Shown here: positions 1 through 8,375 of the stretch, piece after piece
Layout of the letters: each line of letters starts with the position of its first letter
Position numbering within the stretch: the stretch's first letter is position 1
DNA from: Zobellia roscoffensis
GTDB taxonomy: Bacteria > Bacteroidota > Bacteroidia > Flavobacteriales > Flavobacteriaceae
Direction: 5' to 3'
Length of the DNA stretch: 64,000 nucleotides
Assembly: GCF_015330165.1 (NCBI RefSeq)
Contig: NZ_JADDXT010000002.1
Span: forward strand, 928,504-992,503
Notes under the pieces: generated by a model
What the model was told of the DNA's origin: nothing
Seen by the model: the letters and a program-made list of their open reading frames with translations, nothing else
Databases searched by the model: none
Position numbers and translations under genes: made by a program

Positions 1-80
1 TTAAACTTAGTGAGTTCATCTAATTTATCACAAGAAGCAAACACTGAAATAACGGTTATAAGAAGTAAAAACTTACGCAT
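1..80 (-). CDS. N-terminus of a lipoprotein (partial)
   Basis: An open frame begins with ATG at 80 and runs off the left edge of the window, giving 26 residues. The peptide is a lipoprotein signal: MRK, a hydrophobic stretch (FLLLITVISVFA) and a Cys at residue 17 followed by Asp, then the charged sequence DKLDELTKF. This is a typical Bacteroidetes lipobox (FASC). A lipid-anchored envelope protein is expected; nothing about function can be said because the body lies outside the window. It would be transcribed in the same direction as tyrS, 87 bp downstream of it. Confidence 0.6.
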   Translation of the reverse strand, partial: MRKFLLLITVISVFASCDKLDELTKF

Positions 81-86
81 ACTAGA

Positions 87-133
87 ATGGGGTTTAAAAG
101 TATTATGGCTACATAACGCTTTTTAAACCCCAT
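87..133. terminator. Perfect 13-bp inverted repeat after tyrS
   Basis: The arms ATGGGGTTTAAAA (87-99) and TTTTAAACCCCAT (121-133) are exact reverse complements with a 21-nt loop. The element lies between tyrS and the next minus-strand lipoprotein gene. It may act as a terminator for tyrS, but the loop is long and there is no clean T-run beyond the stem, so a processing site or an operator for the lipoprotein gene is equally possible. Confidence 0.4.
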
Positions 134-167
134 TTAGTCTATGATTTCTAGAAAATAAAACGATTGA

Positions 168-1463
168 CTAGTTAACTACCAGAACAAAATAGTTCTTTTT
201 ACCCCGTTGCAGCAAAACAAACTTACCATTGATCAAATCATTTTCCGTGATGAGGTAATCTGCTTTTACCTTTTCTTTATTTACTGAAATAGAATTTTGT
301 TTCAGCTCTCTTCTTGCTTCACTATTAGAAGCCAAAAATCCTGTTTTATCTGCCAAAGCACCGATCATGTCCAATCCTGGTGTAAGTTCAGAATTAGAAA
401 CTTCAGCCTGTGGAACACCATCAAAAACATCTAAAAATGTCTTTTCGTTCAAACCTTTTAAGTCTTCAGATGTTGACTTCCCAAAAAGAATGTTACTCGC
501 TTTTTGAGCATTCTCCAAATCTTCTTGCGAATGAACCATAACGGTAATTTCTTCTGCAAGTCGCTTTTGTAAGATGCGCATATGTGGCGCTTCCTGATGC
601 TCTTTCACCAATGTATCTATCTCATCCTTAGAAAGGAACGTAAATATCTTAATATACTTTTCAGCATCTGCATCTGATGTGTTCAACCAATATTGGTAAA
701 ACTTGTAAGGAGATGTGCGCTCGGAATCCAACCAGATATTACCTCCCTCGGTCTTACCGAATTTAGTACCATCTGCCTTGGTAATCAATGGGCATGTTAA
801 GGCATACCCTTTTCCTCCGCCAATTCTTCTGATCAATTCCGTACCCGTAGTGATATTCCCCCATTGATCACTACCTCCCATCTGCAATGTACAGTTATGG
901 TTCTGGTATAAATATAGAAAATCATATCCTTGAACCATCTGGTAGGTAAACTCGGTAAAAGACATCCCTTCTTTGGATTCTGCAGAAAGTCGCTTTCTTA
1001 CAGAATCCTTCGCCATCATATAGTTAACAGTAATATGCTTGCCAACATCCCGTATGAAATCCAAGAAAGAGAAATCCTTCATCCAATCATAATTGTTGAC
1101 CAAAAGAGCAGCATTATCGGCATCACTATCAAAATCTAAAAACCGTGACAGTTGATTTTTTATTCCTTCTTGATTATGGCGTAGTGTTGCCTCGTCCAAT
1201 AGATTACGCTCCGCAGATTTACCAGAAGGATCACCGATCATACCCGTGGCACCACCAATAAGGGCATATGGCTTATGGCCTGCCAATTGAAAATGACGTA
1301 ACATCATTACCCCCACCAAGTGGCCAATATGTAGTGAATCTGCCGTAGGATCAATACCTACGTATGCAGATTGCATTTCGTTCATTAGGTGCTCTTCGGT
1401 TCCAGGCATTGCGTCGTGCAGCATGCCTCTCCATTTTAATTCTTCTACAAAGTTTGAAGTCAT
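168..1463 (-). CDS. tyrS: Tyrosine--tRNA ligase
   Basis: Class I aminoacyl-tRNA synthetase that activates tyrosine with ATP and charges tRNA-Tyr in the cytoplasm. At 431 residues it has the usual bacterial length. The HIGH signature (HIGH, residues 45-48, in DSLHIGHLVG) and the KMSKS-equivalent KFGKT (234-238) are intact, as is the tyrosine-binding segment around YDFLYLYQ (180-187) and QMGGSDQWGN (194-203). The C-terminal ~70 residues look like the S4 RNA-binding domain (SRRELKQNSISVN-type start). The start used places MTSNFVEELKWRG at the N-terminus, as in the family. It stands alone on its strand, divergent from the SDR gene. Confidence 0.97.
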   Translation of the reverse strand: MTSNFVEELKWRGMLHDAMPGTEEHLMNEMQSAYVGIDPTADSLHIGHLVGVMMLRHFQLAGHKPYALIGGATGMIGDPSGKSAERNLLDEATLRHNQEGIKNQLSRFLDFDSDADNAALLVNNYDWMKDFSFLDFIRDVGKHITVNYMMAKDSVRKRLSAESKEGMSFTEFTYQMVQGYDFLYLYQNHNCTLQMGGSDQWGNITTGTELIRRIGGGKGYALTCPLITKADGTKFGKTEGGNIWLDSERTSPYKFYQYWLNTSDADAEKYIKIFTFLSKDEIDTLVKEHQEAPHMRILQKRLAEEITVMVHSQEDLENAQKASNILFGKSTSEDLKGLNEKTFLDVFDGVPQAEVSNSELTPGLDMIGALADKTGFLASNSEARRELKQNSISVNKEKVKADYLITENDLINGKFVLLQRGKKNYFVLVVN

Positions 1464-1489
1464 GTCCGTTTATTCTGATAATTTGCTGC

Positions 1490-1515
1490 AAATATAAAAG
1501 TAAATCATGGCCCAA
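1490..1515 (-). promoter_or_regulatory. Putative tyrS promoter
   Basis: On the minus strand TATATTTG (1490-1497) matches the Bacteroidetes -7 element TAnnTTTG exactly. A TTG (1513-1515) lies 15 nt upstream, slightly closer than the usual 17-23 nt. The tyrS start codon is about 26 nt downstream. Confidence 0.45.
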
Positions 1516-1553
1516 CCCCTGAATATTAAAGGAATTTATTCCGCGCTATTTGC

Positions 1554-1561
1554 TAACTTTG
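1554..1561 (+). promoter_or_regulatory. -7 element immediately before the SDR start codon
   Basis: TAACTTTG is an exact TAnnTTTG match and is followed by only four bases (GCAC) and the ATG at 1566. Transcription from it would start at or very near the start codon. No convincing -33 TTG is visible at the right distance. Confidence 0.4.
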
Positions 1562-1565
1562 GCAC

Positions 1566-2573
1566 ATGGTCTTGGTTACAGGAGGAACGGGGTTAGTGGG
1601 CTCACATCTTTTATTTAAATTGATGGAGAACGGTCATTCCGTTAGAGCAATTCATAGAAAGGGAAGCGACCTGAAACGCGTGGCCAAGGTTTTTGGCTAT
1701 TATTCAGACGATGCCAAAAGTCTCTTTAACAAAATAGAATGGGTAGAGGCCGATATTATTGACATACCGGCATTGGAAATTGCTTTTGACCAAATTACCC
1801 ATGTTTACCATACCGCTGCATTGATTTCTTTTGACCCCAAGAATTTTGATACACTCCAAAAAATAAATACCGAAGGAACCGCCAATATTGTAAACCTTTG
1901 TATTTCAAATGGCATAAAAAAATTGTGCTATACCAGTACCATAGGCGCTATTGGTAAAAGTTTGGAGGATACTATGGCCGATGAAGAAAATGCTTGGACA
2001 CCACGTGAAGCCAATGTTTACGGACTCACCAAACAAGCAGCGGAAATGGAAGTTTGGCGTGGTTCTCAGGAAGGACTACCTGTAGTTATGGTAAACCCTG
2101 GTGTAATTATTGGCCCAGGATTTTGGCATAGTGGCAGCGGCGATTTATTTACCGTGGCCAAAAAGGGTTATCGGTTTTATCCGCCGGGCGGAACAGGTTT
2201 TATTACGGTTCATGATGTGGTTAAAATGATGATTTCTCTAATGGATTCAGAGGTTATAAACGAACGCTATATTGCGGTGGCCGAAAATTTGACCTTTAAA
2301 GAAATTCTAACCAAAATCACCACGGAACTAGGAATTAAACCGCCATCCGTTCAGCTAAAATTTTGGCAACTTGAAATTGGCAGGTGGTTCGATTGGCTCA
2401 AAAATCTTTTCCTGAAAAATGGAAGAAGAATTACCAAAAATTCAATTCGTTCTCTAAAACACCGAGAGATGTATGATAATCAGAAAATTAAAAATGATGT
2501 CAATTTTGAATTTGAATCCCTAGACCAAACTATTTCGTTTTGCAGCAAAAAATTTACGGAAGAGTATCAGTAG
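1566..2573 (+). CDS. NAD-dependent epimerase/dehydratase (extended SDR)
   Basis: A 335-residue extended short-chain dehydrogenase/reductase. The Rossmann motif GGTGLVG sits at residues 6-12 directly after the initiator Met. The catalytic YxxxK is Y152-K156 (YGLTK), with a TSTIGAIG segment (123-130) supplying the upstream Ser/Thr. Such proteins act on nucleotide sugars, sterols or dihydroflavonol-like substrates; the substrate cannot be read from the sequence. The 3' end overlaps the convergent DUF4296 gene by 20 bp. The start is fixed by the beta-1 strand MVLVTGG and by the lack of room upstream. Confidence 0.85.
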   Translation: MVLVTGGTGLVGSHLLFKLMENGHSVRAIHRKGSDLKRVAKVFGYYSDDAKSLFNKIEWVEADIIDIPALEIAFDQITHVYHTAALISFDPKNFDTLQKINTEGTANIVNLCISNGIKKLCYTSTIGAIGKSLEDTMADEENAWTPREANVYGLTKQAAEMEVWRGSQEGLPVVMVNPGVIIGPGFWHSGSGDLFTVAKKGYRFYPPGGTGFITVHDVVKMMISLMDSEVINERYIAVAENLTFKEILTKITTELGIKPPSVQLKFWQLEIGRWFDWLKNLFLKNGRRITKNSIRSLKHREMYDNQKIKNDVNFEFESLDQTISFCSKKFTEEYQ

Positions 2574-2976
2574 CTTTCTCGGCCTTAGCTTTTTCGCGTT
2601 TAAGCTTCTCTTTGGCAACCCTAAGACTATCATTAATTTTTTTCTGTTCCTCTAACGCTTTTCCTTCACGCTCAAGGTTTGCTTCTATTTCTTTATATAT
2701 TTCCTCATACTCCACAGGCAGCGAAGCATAATAGCGATCACTTTCTACCAACTGCAGGCTATCTATATCATATTTATTAAAAATATAGTCCATGGGTTCT
2801 ACATCATTTTCGCGCAGCACCTGAACATTTGTTGTTTTAGCGGCATTTACAATGGCCAAATCTTGAAGTATTTGAACCATTTTATCCTTGGGAATAAGAT
2901 TTTCCGGCTTTTTCAAAAGCGTTTCATTGCAAGAGATAAGTGTGCAGATAACCGTAAGTAAAGCTAAAACCCTCAT
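2554..2976 (-). CDS. DUF4296 domain lipoprotein
   Basis: A 140-residue protein with a lipoprotein signal (MRVLALLTVICTLISC, Cys 16). The central part PKDKMVQILQDLAIVNAAK is the hallmark of DUF4296, a Bacteroidetes family of unknown function. The C-terminal ~45 residues are a highly charged Lys/Glu helix (EREGKALEEQKK onward), probably a coiled coil. It starts 1 bp after pyrC ends, so it should be co-transcribed with pyrC and the GT2 gene. The last 20 bp overlap the convergent SDR gene. Confidence 0.85.
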   Translation of the reverse strand: MRVLALLTVICTLISCNETLLKKPENLIPKDKMVQILQDLAIVNAAKTTNVQVLRENDVEPMDYIFNKYDIDSLQLVESDRYYASLPVEYEEIYKEIEANLEREGKALEEQKKINDSLRVAKEKLKREKAKAEKATDTLP

Positions 2977-2977
2977 A

Positions 2978-4312
2978 TTATCTATTGAATGTTAATCGTT
3001 TTGCATTTCGCTCTTCAGAAAAGTTTCCGTTTTCATAGGCCAAATGACCGTTCACAAAAGTATGTGTAACAGAAGACGTAAAAGTAGCCCCTTCAAAAGG
3101 AGACCATTTGCATTTATAAGCAATATTCTCTTTGGTAACTTGCCAAGGCGCATTTATATCAACCACCACCAAGTCTGCATAATAACCTTCTCTTATATAA
3201 CCTCGTTTTTCAACCTGAAAAAGTATAGCCGGATTGTGACACATCTTTTCCACCACTTTTTCCAAAGAAATCACACCCTCTTGAACCTTTTCCAATAATG
3301 CCGGGAGTGCATGTTGCACCAACGGACCACCTGAAGGAGCTTTCGTGTATACGTTCTCTTTCTCACTTAATAAATGTGGGGCATGATCCGTTGCAATTAC
3401 ATCTAAACGATCATCTAATAATGCTTCCCACAATTGCGCTCTATCTGCTGCAGTTTTTACAGCCGGGTTCCATTTTATTAAAGTTCCCTTGGTATCATAA
3501 TCGGTATTAGTGAACCACAAATGGTGTACACATACCTCTGCTGTAATTTTTTTCTGTTCTAACGGAATGTCGTTCCTGAACAGTTCCGTTTCTTTTCCTG
3601 TAGACAAGTGAAACACATGAAGACGTGCCCCTGTCTTTTTGGCTAGAGCTATAGCCTTTGAAGACGAAAGATAACAAGCCTCTTCACTACGTATTTTATG
3701 ATGGTATTTTACAGGAATATCCTCTCCGTACTTTTCTTTATACTCAGCAAGGTTTCTTTTTATTGTCCCTTCATCTTCACAATGGGCGGAAATTACCATT
3801 TCAGTATTGCTAAAAATGTTTTCTATGACCTCTTCATTATCCACCAACATATTACCTGTAGAAGACCCTAAAAATAACTTTACACCAGAACAGGCATTTT
3901 TATCCAATCGCTTTAATTCTTCCAAATTATCGTTAGTCCCCCCAAAAGGGAAAGAATAATTGGCAAAACTAGAACGAGCTCCCATTTGAAACTTTTCTTC
4001 AAGTTTTTCAATAGTCGTCGTTTGCGGGTTTGTATTGGGCTGCTCCATATAAGTAGTAATTCCACCAGCAACCGCTGCCCTGCTTTCTGAAGCAATATCT
4101 CCCTTATGTGTAAGACCAGGTTCCCTAAAGTGCACTTGATCATCTATAACCCCTGGCAAAAGATATTTGCCCTGAATGTCTATCATCTTAGCCGTATCAT
4201 CAGAAATATTAGCCGCAATTTTAATAATTAGATCATCTTGAAGCAACACATCGCTTTCAAAAATGGAATTTTCGTTTACGATTTTCGCGTTTTTAATCAA
4301 TACTCTTCCCAT
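2978..4312 (-). CDS. pyrC: Dihydroorotase
   Basis: Amidohydrolase-superfamily enzyme that cyclises carbamoyl-aspartate to dihydroorotate in pyrimidine synthesis. It has 444 residues, the normal length of the class I (PyrC/AllB-like) type. The N-terminal beta-sandwich is followed by GVIDDQVHFREPGL, the zinc-loop region, in which the usual first His of HxH is Gln (DDQVH). As far as I recall this is common in Bacteroidetes homologues. EVCVHHLW carries later metal-binding His residues, and ATDHAPH holds the catalytic Asp. The gene follows the GT2 gene by 1 bp and precedes DUF4296, a gene order I know from other Flavobacteriaceae. Confidence 0.92.
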   Translation of the reverse strand: MGRVLIKNAKIVNENSIFESDVLLQDDLIIKIAANISDDTAKMIDIQGKYLLPGVIDDQVHFREPGLTHKGDIASESRAAVAGGITTYMEQPNTNPQTTTIEKLEEKFQMGARSSFANYSFPFGGTNDNLEELKRLDKNACSGVKLFLGSSTGNMLVDNEEVIENIFSNTEMVISAHCEDEGTIKRNLAEYKEKYGEDIPVKYHHKIRSEEACYLSSSKAIALAKKTGARLHVFHLSTGKETELFRNDIPLEQKKITAEVCVHHLWFTNTDYDTKGTLIKWNPAVKTAADRAQLWEALLDDRLDVIATDHAPHLLSEKENVYTKAPSGGPLVQHALPALLEKVQEGVISLEKVVEKMCHNPAILFQVEKRGYIREGYYADLVVVDINAPWQVTKENIAYKCKWSPFEGATFTSSVTHTFVNGHLAYENGNFSEERNAKRLTFNR

Positions 4313-4313
4313 A

Positions 4314-5042
4314 CTAAAATCTAGATTTATAGAACATACTTCGCATCTTCATCATAAAAACTCCAAAAATGGCTTCTTGTATAATAGATGATGTCATTTT
4401 TGATTTACCTCTTACCCGATCCCGGAAAATAATTGAAACTTCTTCAATCTTATAGTTCTTTAAATAGGCCCTGAATTTCATTTCTATCTGAAAAGCATAC
4501 CCAACAAAACGAACAGAATCTAAATCAATATTCTCCAAGACTTTACGCCTATACACTACAAATCCGGCCGTAGGATCATGGACCCGCATTCCTGTAATCA
4601 TCTTTACATAAAAAGAGGCCCCATAGGACAGTAACACGCGGTAAAGCGGCCAATCCACTACGTTTACCCCCTTTTTATACCGAGAACCCACAACAACATC
4701 GGCACCATTGGCACAGGCCCTATATAACCTTTGCAAATCTTCCGGGTTATGAGAAAAGTCGGCATCCATCTCAAAAATATAATCATACTTTTTCTCAATA
4801 GCCCATTTAAAGCCGTGTATGTAAGCTGTACCCAAACCAGATTTCTCTTTTCGCACTTCTAAAAAAAGCCGCTCTGAATACTCTTGCTGCAATTCTATTA
4901 CTTTTGCCGATGTACCATCAGGAGAATTGTCATCAACAATTAATACATGAAAATTTTTGTTAAGACCAAAGACAGCTTTTATTATAGCTTCTATATTCTC
5001 TATCTCGTTGTAAGTGGGGATAATAACTAGGCTGTCTGACAC
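4314..5042 (-). CDS. Polyprenol monophosphomannose synthase-like GT2
   Basis: A 242-residue glycosyltransferase family 2 protein of the DPM1 type, which transfers a sugar (usually mannose from GDP-mannose) to a polyprenyl phosphate on the inner membrane face. Visible motifs are IIPTYNEIENI (7-17), the nucleotide-binding DDNSPDGT and the catalytic MDADFSHNP with its DxD. The C-terminal basic segment RVRGKSKMTSSIIQEA is typical of the family. No membrane helices follow the catalytic domain. It heads the GT2-pyrC-DUF4296 operon. The divergent GT39 enzyme would be a natural user of the polyprenyl-linked sugar. Confidence 0.88.
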   Translation of the reverse strand: MSDSLVIIPTYNEIENIEAIIKAVFGLNKNFHVLIVDDNSPDGTSAKVIELQQEYSERLFLEVRKEKSGLGTAYIHGFKWAIEKKYDYIFEMDADFSHNPEDLQRLYRACANGADVVVGSRYKKGVNVVDWPLYRVLLSYGASFYVKMITGMRVHDPTAGFVVYRRKVLENIDLDSVRFVGYAFQIEMKFRAYLKNYKIEEVSIIFRDRVRGKSKMTSSIIQEAIFGVFMMKMRSMFYKSRF

Positions 5043-5124
5043 GGATTTGCTTGAATTTGGACAAAAATAACATTTTATAATTCTCTAAAAAACGCCAACA
5101 ATCGAATTGTGAAATTTTTAAGCG

Positions 5125-5153
5125 TTGGCTATCTATCAGAATTTGTAATTTTG
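5125..5153 (+). promoter_or_regulatory. Bacteroidetes-type promoter for the GT39 operon
   Basis: TTG (5125-5127), 18 nt spacer, then TAATTTTG (5146-5153), an exact TAnnTTTG. This fits the TTG-N17-23-TAnnTTTG consensus and would leave a leader of roughly 45-50 nt before the ATG at 5206. Confidence 0.6.
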
Positions 5154-5205
5154 AACGTTGTTAATTTGAATAGGACAAGCAGTAATTTGAGATACCAACT
5201 AAAGA

Positions 5206-6873
5206 ATGAAGATTAAACTACCACGAATTTTTCTGATCATACTAGGTATCGGTTTTTTAATAAACCTGCTTCAATCTTATTTCACACCACTTATTTTTGA
5301 TGAGGCGTACTATTGGCACTTTGCAAGCGACATGGCATGGGGCTATTTTGACCACCCACCTTTGGTAGCCGTTCTTATTAAAATAAGCAGTTTCTTTTTT
5401 GATGGGGAATTAGGGGTTAGATTCATGAGCTGTATACTTTCTACCGCCACGTTATTTATATTATGGTGTACGGTAGACCTCCCTAGAAAAAAGGAATACG
5501 TGATACATTTTTTTGTACTGGCGTACTCTATGACGCTTTTGAACGCCTACGGTTTTTTTACGTTACCGGACACCCCTTTATTATTCTTTACGGCCTTACT
5601 ATTATATGTTTACAAAAGATTTATTGAGAGCCCTGATGTACTTTGGGGTATCATCATGGGCGTAACCATGGCCGGGCTTATGTACAGTAAATACCACGCA
5701 GCCCTAGTAATCATATTCATATTACTATCTAACTTAAAGCTGGTATTGAATAAATATGCATGGCTTTCTGTTTGTATAGCTTTACTCTGCTATGTACCAC
5801 ATTTTATATGGTTGTACGATAATGATTTTGTCACCATAAATTATCACCTTTTTGATCGCCCCAACGACCCTTACAATTTCACAAAATATACCTTGGGCTT
5901 TTTTGTGAACCTCGTGGCGATTTTTGGACTTACTTTTCCATGGATTTATTGGGGCCTATTTAAAACCAAGGCCAATGATAAATTTACTAGGGCCTTGCTC
6001 TTTTTAGTGTATGGAATTCTAATTTTCTTCTTCTTATCCAGTTTTAACCGAAGAATACAGACGCAATGGATTATTGTGATAAATATTCCACTAATTGTTA
6101 TTGTTTTCCGGTTTATGATGGAAAACGAAACTGCAAAAAAATGGATTTACAGAATGGGATTGGTCAATATAATCATCATCCTTTACCTAAGAATAGGACT
6201 CGTTTATGAACCCATGTCTCCTATTTATTATGAAACCCATGGCAATAAAGAACTTGCAGAAGATATAAAGGCTGAAGTAGGAGATATGCCCTTGGTTTTT
6301 GAAAACTCTTACAGAGGAGCATCTATGTTCGGGTTTTATACGGGAAATAATACTTTCTCTCTTAACAATGAAAGTTATAGACTTAACCAGTACTCCATTG
6401 ACAACTCCGAAGCAACCGTACAACATCAAAAAATATTATATCTATCTAGTCGGTCTTCAGATGCCGATGTTAGTTTTACCAAAAACGATAGACGTAAAAT
6501 ATATGGTAAATACATAGACAACTTTGAATCGTTTAGGAAACTAAAGACCATTTTAGAAGCACCAATTAATTTCAATCTTGAACAAGAACAAACGTTTCAA
6601 CTCTACAATCCGTATGAGTTTGACATAGACTTAAGTAAATTAAAGTTTAATGTGGCCTATATGACGGATTTTAAGATTGTAAAGGACAAATTACCCATTA
6701 AACCAACTTTAAAAGATCCTAACATTTCCACAATCAAAGCAAAGGACACACTTACCTATTCCTTTAAATTTCCGAAGCCGAGAAAATTAAACGACCCAAA
6801 ATACGTTAGAATAGGTATAATGGAGAATCGTATTAATTATGGTATTAACGGAAGAAATACAAAAGTAGAGTAA
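5206..6873 (+). CDS. GT39-family (ArnT/PMT-like) membrane glycosyltransferase
   Basis: A 555-residue integral membrane protein. The first extracytoplasmic loop carries FDEAYYWHFASDMAWGYFDHPP (residues 30-51 in two blocks, FDEAYYWHF and YFDHPPL), the conserved acidic motif of PMT_2/ArnT enzymes that take sugar from a polyprenyl-phosphate donor. About ten hydrophobic helices follow up to residue ~345. The C-terminal ~200 residues are soluble and probably periplasmic. The acceptor is unknown; lipid A, protein or glycan are possible. The stop codon overlaps the DUF4271 start (TAATG), so the two are translationally coupled. Confidence 0.85.
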   Translation: MKIKLPRIFLIILGIGFLINLLQSYFTPLIFDEAYYWHFASDMAWGYFDHPPLVAVLIKISSFFFDGELGVRFMSCILSTATLFILWCTVDLPRKKEYVIHFFVLAYSMTLLNAYGFFTLPDTPLLFFTALLLYVYKRFIESPDVLWGIIMGVTMAGLMYSKYHAALVIIFILLSNLKLVLNKYAWLSVCIALLCYVPHFIWLYDNDFVTINYHLFDRPNDPYNFTKYTLGFFVNLVAIFGLTFPWIYWGLFKTKANDKFTRALLFLVYGILIFFFLSSFNRRIQTQWIIVINIPLIVIVFRFMMENETAKKWIYRMGLVNIIIILYLRIGLVYEPMSPIYYETHGNKELAEDIKAEVGDMPLVFENSYRGASMFGFYTGNNTFSLNNESYRLNQYSIDNSEATVQHQKILYLSSRSSDADVSFTKNDRRKIYGKYIDNFESFRKLKTILEAPINFNLEQEQTFQLYNPYEFDIDLSKLKFNVAYMTDFKIVKDKLPIKPTLKDPNISTIKAKDTLTYSFKFPKPRKLNDPKYVRIGIMENRINYGINGRNTKVE

Positions 6874-7529
6874 TGGAACCTATACTAAGAACTGCCGGCA
6901 CTGCAGATTGGATTACTATAATACTCATTAGCAGCATTGTATTCTTGGTACTCGCCAAGGGGTTATTTTATAGTCGTTTTCTGAACTTTATAATACTACC
7001 GTTCAACAACAAGTATATTTTTATGTATAGTAAAAAAGAAAAGTTGATGAACTGGTTTCACATATTTTTCACCATTTTTCAGGTTATCAATTTTTCACTT
7101 TTTGTTTTCTTGGCCAGACAAATATTAAGAGGTAATACAAATGATGCTTACCCCTTCATGTACCCTATTATTTTAGCTTGTATTTTGGGCTTTATCATCG
7201 TAAAAATAATCTTACAACTAGGCAATGGGTTCATTTTTGGCTCAGGAAAGACTATCGGCGAACTTATTTTTAAGAAATTATCATACTTAAATTACAGCGG
7301 AATCATCATGTTCTTAGCTAACGTAATACTGGCCTACGTAGCGCAGGGCTCGCATGTAGTCGTATATATTGCCATACTTTTAATTCTTCTAATTAATGTA
7401 ATTGGGTGGGTAACAGTGTTAAGGAATCACCAAAAATTCATCACTTCCTACTTTTTCTATTTTATTTTGTACCTTTGCGCTCTCGAAATTTCCCCGTTTG
7501 TTATCATTGGCAGTTATCTTAAACAATAG
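6873..7529 (+). CDS. DUF4271 membrane protein
   Basis: A 218-residue polytopic membrane protein with about six hydrophobic segments. The N-terminal half (LAKGLFYSRFLNFIILPFNN) is the typical DUF4271 opening, a family restricted to Bacteroidetes and usually found just upstream of hemD, as here (6-bp gap). Function is unknown. The start ATG overlaps the GT39 stop codon by one base. Confidence 0.85.
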   Translation: MEPILRTAGTADWITIILISSIVFLVLAKGLFYSRFLNFIILPFNNKYIFMYSKKEKLMNWFHIFFTIFQVINFSLFVFLARQILRGNTNDAYPFMYPIILACILGFIIVKIILQLGNGFIFGSGKTIGELIFKKLSYLNYSGIIMFLANVILAYVAQGSHVVVYIAILLILLINVIGWVTVLRNHQKFITSYFFYFILYLCALEISPFVIIGSYLKQ

Positions 7530-7535
7530 GTTTAT

Positions 7536-8282
7536 ATGAAAGTAAAAACGATTTTGGTTTCCCAACCAGAACCGAAGATGGAAAACTCACCGTATTCGAA
7601 ACTGATAGATAAGGAAAAAGTCAAAGTTGACTTCAGGCCTTTTATTCATGTAGAAGGGGTAGACGCTAAAGATGTGCGCCAGCAAAAAATAGACTTAAAC
7701 AACTATACGGCAATCATTTTAACGAGCCGAAACGCTGTAGATCATTTTTTCAGAATTGCTGAAGAAATGCGCTTCAAGGTTCCTGACTCTATGAAGTATT
7801 TTTGCCAGTCAGAGGCCGTAGCATACTACTTACAGAAATATGTAGTTTATCGCAAACGTAAAATCTACGTAGGTAAACGTAATTTTCCAGAATTGGTTCC
7901 TTTATTCAAAAAATATAAAGGCGAGAAATTCTTATTACCTTCTTCAGATGCATTGAAACCTGTTGTACCTGAAATTTTAGATGAACTTGATATTGAATGG
8001 AAAAGAGCAATTTTCTATAAAACGGTTATTAGTGATTTATCTGACCTAAGAGATGTGTATTATGACATTTTGGTTTTCTTTAGCCCGTCAGGTATTGAAT
8101 CATTATTGCAGAACTTTCCGGATTTTGAGCAGAACGATACAAGAATTGCTGTATTTGGAAACTCTACGGTAAATGCTGCCACTGATGCTGGTTTACGAAT
8201 AGATATTAAAGCGCCCACACCGGAAACACCATCTATGACCATGGCCCTGCAGAAGTATATTAATACAGCAAATAAAAAGTAG
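7536..8282 (+). CDS. hemD: Uroporphyrinogen-III synthase
   Basis: A 248-residue HemD-family protein, which closes hydroxymethylbilane to uroporphyrinogen III with inversion of ring D for haem and sirohaem synthesis. The family is poorly conserved. The segments AIILTSRNAVDHFF (first half), YFCQSEAVAYYLQKY, and DILVFFSPSGIESLLQNF followed by RIAVFGNSTVNAA are the recognisable HemD signatures of the two-domain fold. Length is normal. It is the last gene of the GT39-DUF4271-hemD unit and ends in a strong terminator. Confidence 0.88.
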   Translation: MKVKTILVSQPEPKMENSPYSKLIDKEKVKVDFRPFIHVEGVDAKDVRQQKIDLNNYTAIILTSRNAVDHFFRIAEEMRFKVPDSMKYFCQSEAVAYYLQKYVVYRKRKIYVGKRNFPELVPLFKKYKGEKFLLPSSDALKPVVPEILDELDIEWKRAIFYKTVISDLSDLRDVYYDILVFFSPSGIESLLQNFPDFEQNDTRIAVFGNSTVNAATDAGLRIDIKAPTPETPSMTMALQKYINTANKK

Positions 8283-8311
8283 GAACATTTTATTCTTACT
8301 TATCACAATAC

Positions 8312-8351
8312 AAAAAACCCTTTGTTCAAATTCATGAACAAAGGGTTTTTT
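8312..8351. terminator. Bidirectional terminator between hemD and pckA
   Basis: AAAAAACCCTTTGTTCA (8312-8328) pairs with TGAACAAAGGGTTTTTT (8335-8351) over 17 bp with a 6-nt loop. A-runs and T-runs flank the stem, so it can stop transcripts of both convergent genes. Confidence 0.85.
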
Positions 8352-8375
8352 AGTGGTATTATTTTCTATAAAAAT

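Noticed and set aside
930..1139. Plus-strand ORF of 69 codons inside tyrS
   Set aside because: It is antisense to a well-conserved synthetase, has no recognisable domain or promoter, and its composition follows from the tyrS codons.
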